In this document: one piece after another, positions 61,092 to 64,000 of the stretch
How the letters are laid out: the number at the start of each line of letters is the position of its first letter
How positions within the stretch are numbered: the stretch's first letter is position 1
Source of the DNA: Thecamonas trahens ATCC 50062
Lineage: Eukaryota; Apusozoa; Apusomonadida; Apusomonadidae
Length of the DNA: 64,000 nucleotides
Assembly: GCF_000142905.1 (NCBI RefSeq)
Contig: NW_013657625.1
Span: 49,756-113,755, forward strand
Direction of reading: 5' to 3'
The notes under the pieces: model-generated
The model's input: only the letters and a program-made list of their open reading frames with translations
Told to the model about the DNA's origin: nothing
The model's database searches: none
Made by a program: the position numbers and the translations under genes

Positions 61092-61364
61092 AGTTACGAC
61101 GTGTATATCAAAAGCTAGTCAATGGTGATCAAGCCCAAAGTGTGGTAGGTGGTGTATCACGCACTAAAAGCTATGTATGGCGAGTATGGTAGACATCGCG
61201 TTATGTATGGTGTCGTTGGCGGCCTTCCCGCACCACGTAGGACCAGGCATCGGTGGACGGTTGTCGAGTGCGGGCGACCCTTCGCCAGCGACCGAGTCGA
61301 GGCTGTATAGGCGGGAGACAAGCGAAGCAAAGATGAGGGATCACCTGACTACGTTCCACGCGGT
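60673..61364. other. Divergent intergenic region between two thioredoxin-fold genes
   Basis: 692 bp between the CPES protein (-) and TMX3-like PDI (+). It contains a (GGTT)n run, G-rich stretches (60860-60890) and (TG)n at 61060-61080. No motif recognised. Confidence 0.6.
60701..60742. repeat. (GGTT)n microsatellite
   Basis: About ten copies of GGTT just upstream of the minus-strand start. Confidence 0.95.
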
Positions 61365-61576
61365 ATGGCGCGTACGACAGTTGTGTTTGCGGTTGTCTGC
61401 GGGCTTGCCCTCCTACTCTGTGGCCTTCTCCCTGCCACCTCTGCTCACTCGGCCGACGACGAGTTTGACGACGACCTGACCGAGGTCGATTCTGATGTGG
61501 TCATTCTGGGCGATGACAACTTTGATGCCCGTGTCATGGACGGTTCCTGGCTTGTCAAGTTGTACGCTATGTCGAC

Positions 61577-61613
<37 letters not shown>

Positions 61614-63012
61614 AGGTGGGGGGGGGGGGGGAGAGGGGGTGTATCCTTGTTGGGCACTGTGCTTTTTCTGGAGGAAATGATGAGCAGGTATATGATGAGC
61701 AGGTTGATGAACAGGCTGATACACTCACGATGAGGCAACGTGATGCTGCTGCTGCTGCTGTTGTTGTTGTTGCTACTGCTTCTTCTGCTGCTGTGGTTTT
61801 GACTATGACGATGTTCGTCGTGGCTGCGTTCGACATGACACACATGGTTCTCCCGTTGTCCACTGGTCCTCTGCTCCACTGGTGCTTGCTGCTCACGCAC
61901 ACTATAGCTATGCCCCGTGGTGTGGCCACTGCAAGGCTATCGCTCCTGTGTGGAAGGAGACGGCCTCCCATCTCCTCGGCGTGACGTCGATGGGCAAGGT
62001 CGACTGCACCGTGCACTCGTCCATCTGCTCCCGCTACGGCGTTCGCGGCTATCCGACGCTCAAGTACTTCAAGGATGGTGTGCCGCGCGACTACCGCGGC
62101 GGCCGCTCGGTCGAGGCCCTTGTCGCCTACGCCGAGCGCATGGCTGGCCCACCTGTCGCTATCCTCGATGACGATGCCTCCGAGAAGGACTTTCTGAGCA
62201 AGGACGGCACCAAGTTTGTGGCCTACACTGCTGACGACGACGCTGACCTTGCCGACGCGTTTGAGGACGTCGCCGAGCGCTTTGTCGAGCATGCATTCTT
62301 TGGCCTCACCTCTGACCCGGCCATCGCCACCAACGTCTTCCTCAGCGACAAGTCCTCCGGCATCGTCGCCATCAAGTCGGACGAGACCGTTGTGTACGAG
62401 GGCGCCCTCGACAACGTCGACGCCATCCGCACCTTTGTTGACATTCACCGCTACCCGCTCCTTGCCGAGCTCACCGCCGCCAACGCTGCCGACTACACCG
62501 GCTCGTCCAAGATGATTGCCCTCACCATCGTCAACGGCCGCCGCAAGAAGAAGACCTCCAAGTACCTCGAGGTCGTCGCAAAGATCGCCCAGGACAAGCG
62601 CGGCGACTTCCTCTTTGCCTACATCGACGGCACACGCTGGTCCAAGTTTGCCGAGGACATGGGCGTAGCCGAGAAGGACATGCCGCGCACCGTCGTCTGG
62701 CACCCGTCCGAGTCGATCCACTACCACGATGTTAACGTGACCAAGGCCTCGGCCGTCGCCGACTTTCTCGACCGCGTCGTCGCCGGCGAGGTCGAGGCCC
62801 AGGGTGCCGGCGCCGGCCTTGTCTCGCTCCTTCAGCGCTTTGCCTCTACCGCCATGGACGCCGTCGGACCCGTTGGCGTCGCTGTTGGCACCTTTGTCGC
62901 CATGGCTCTTTGCGGCCTCTGCGTCTGGGCCGTCTTCTCCGATGACGACGCCTTGCCCGACGCCGCCCCGCCGTCGACCCTCCCGCCGTCGACCAAGCCG
63001 AAGAACGAGTAA
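61365..63012 (+). CDS. TMX3: TMX3-like transmembrane protein disulfide isomerase, one intron
   Basis: Predicted join of 61365-61561 and 61908-63012, 433 aa. The 346-bp intron runs gtacgc...ctatag and holds (TG)n, G14 and CTG/TTG repeats. A signal peptide (about 1-27) is followed by an acidic stretch. The thioredoxin domain is completed only by splicing, giving '[20 protein letters not shown]' with CGHC at 71-74, then 'YGVRGYPTLKYF' with the cis-Pro. Two redox-inactive thioredoxin-like domains follow (about 130-370), then one TM helix (about 383-406) and an acidic/Pro-rich cytosolic tail ending KPKNE; no KDEL. The layout matches TMX3, an ER membrane oxidoreductase. The stop is 6 bp from the convergent SH3 gene. 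Confidence 0.9.
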
Positions 63013-63018
63013 ATGAGT

Positions 63019-64000
63019 TTATCCTCTCGTCGCAGGCTTTGGCTTGGGTGCGGGCTTGGGCACGGGCTTGGGCGCAAGCTTGGGCACCGGCAGTGGCTTC
63101 TTCTTAGTTGTTGCCGCAGGCGGCGGCGGCGGCAGCGGCTTGTCCGGAATCGTCGCCGTTGTCTTGCGCGGCTTCGGCAACGGCTTGAGCACGGGCTTGG
63201 ACTTGGCCTCTACAAGCATGGCCGGCGTCGGCGCTGCGTGAGTGGGCCGCTTTGCCTTGGGCTTGCTGGCGCCGCCGCTCGCAGCTGCGATCTCGGCCAC
63301 GTACGTCATCGGGAAGATGCCTTCGGCCAACGAGCCCACCACATGCCCGAGGCCCCAGCCGTCGTCGTATGATTCTTGCACGACGAGCTTGTCGCCTGCG
63401 CAGAACGTGAGCTCATCGTCCTGCCGCCCGTTAAAGTCGTACAACGCCCGGTACCGCCTGCTGGTAGTGCCACCACGCCCGATGGTCACTAGCGGCGCAT
63501 CATTGACCATCGGGAGAGGAGACGTGGCTGACGCCGATGCCATCGGCTTCCCCACCGCAAACCCGGCCATGTCGGTCAGCTCATCGTCAGTGGTCCCCAA
63601 CCGCGATGTCGTCGACCATGCCCGGATGTTCTGCTCGTGCGCTCGCGCGCGGATCACAAGCACGACCACGACCACGACCACAATGCAGAGCAGGAGGCCG
63701 CCGGCAAGTGCGGCCCAAATCCAGGCTTTGCCTGCGGTCGCTGCAATCACCGAGGGCGACGGTGCCGCGGCGCCAGTCCCTGGCTCTGCCGCCGTAATCT
63801 GGAACCGCGCTCCGGTTACGCCGTCGGCGCGGAAGACCGAGACAAAGAGCAACCCCGATCGCGTCGAGTTGACTACAAACGAGTGTGTCTCCAGCTCGGC
63901 TCGCTCAGAGGTGTACTCGTGAATGACAAGGCCTGATGCCCGGTTAGGAATCTCAGAGAACGAGCCGTAGAGGTACACGCCCGACGCCGCCCGGGTCCCG
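63019..64000 (-). CDS. TM + SH3 membrane protein related to the metzincin, 3' part only
   Basis: The frame is open to the right edge, so the N-terminus is outside the window. The visible extracellular part ('GTRAASGVYLYGSFSEIPNRASGLVIHEYTSE...SFVVNSTRSGLLFVSVFRADGV') is closely similar to the last extracellular domain of the metzincin at 28.5 kb. Then a TM helix (plus-strand about 63655-63735), a juxtamembrane segment of ~80 residues, and an SH3 domain ('RYRALYDFNGRQDDELTFCAGDKLVV...DDGWGLGHVVGSLAEGIFPMTYV'). Unlike the first protein it carries an extra ~85-residue Lys/Pro tail with many PxxP motifs ending 'KPKPATRG', which could bind SH3 domains. Whether it too has a protease domain cannot be seen. 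Confidence 0.82.
   Translation of the reverse strand, partial: GTRAASGVYLYGSFSEIPNRASGLVIHEYTSERAELETHSFVVNSTRSGLLFVSVFRADGVTGARFQITAAEPGTGAAAPSPSVIAATAGKAWIWAALAGGLLLCIVVVVVVVLVIRARAHEQNIRAWSTTSRLGTTDDELTDMAGFAVGKPMASASATSPLPMVNDAPLVTIGRGGTTSRRYRALYDFNGRQDDELTFCAGDKLVVQESYDDGWGLGHVVGSLAEGIFPMTYVAEIAAASGGASKPKAKRPTHAAPTPAMLVEAKSKPVLKPLPKPRKTTATIPDKPLPPPPPAATTKKKPLPVPKLAPKPVPKPAPKPKPATRG

Overview
This is nuclear DNA from a GC-rich, intron-poor, gene-dense free-living protist. Spliceosomal introns, a UGGT ending in HDEL, eIF3k, a DHX16/Prp2 helicase, RbBP5 and a CaMKK-type kinase show it is eukaryotic. Long arrays of Cys-rich 'CDVAETC' repeats and the overall gene style suggest an apusomonad such as Thecamonas trahens. 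That name is an inference from memory and was not searched. Three N-runs (14463-14796, 35480-35579, 50357-50456) mark assembly gaps, all beside poly-G/poly-C rich sequence.

Layout. 0.5-8 kb: SERINC 3' exon (+), TRAIP-like RING/coiled-coil protein (-), EEF1AKMT4-like methyltransferase (+), DHX16/Prp2 (-). 8.4-18.3 kb: UGGT (+), eIF3k (+), importin-4/Kap123-like (+). 18.7-28.5 kb: CaMKK-like kinase with an N-terminal RIIa/Dpy-30-like segment (-), S9A prolyl oligopeptidase-like (+), a secreted GPI-type Cys-rich protein (-), and a low-complexity protein with a C-terminal NTF2/SnoaL-like domain (+). 28.5-35.1 kb: a giant membrane metzincin with about 33 Cys-rich repeats, a TM helix and a cytoplasmic SH3 domain (-). 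35.6-50 kb: WD40 fragment, LYR protein, RbBP5 fused to a Myb/SANT-like domain, Sec14-like, histidine phosphatase (-), coiled-coil protein, Tag-type DNA glycosylase, Svf1-like (-), ACR3 arsenite transporter. 50.5-64 kb: golgin-like coiled-coil protein, a large broken coiled-coil locus, a secretory thioredoxin-fold protein with a CPES motif (-), a TMX3-like transmembrane PDI (+), and the 3' end of a second TM+SH3 protein related to the metzincin (-).

Genome features. Seven introns could be rebuilt from reading frame and protein homology. Each is the only intron seen in its gene, each lies within about the first 65 codons, and five of seven donors read GTACG. Most also contain C-rich homopolymers on the sense strand. 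Convergent genes nearly touch, with 2-9 bp between stop codons at four pairs. Two kinds of frame damage recur: single-base slips at short homopolymers (importin, metzincin, phosphatase, ACR3), and perfect or near-perfect tandem duplications of 5, 19, 23, 55 and 128 bp inside exons. Collapsing each duplication restores an open frame. Whether these are assembly errors or real alleles cannot be decided from the sequence.

Functionally the window mixes housekeeping genes with a clear ER/secretory theme: UGGT, TMX3-like, the CPES thioredoxin-fold protein, and membrane or secreted Cys-rich proteins that would depend on ER folding. There is no sign of an operon or a mobile element.
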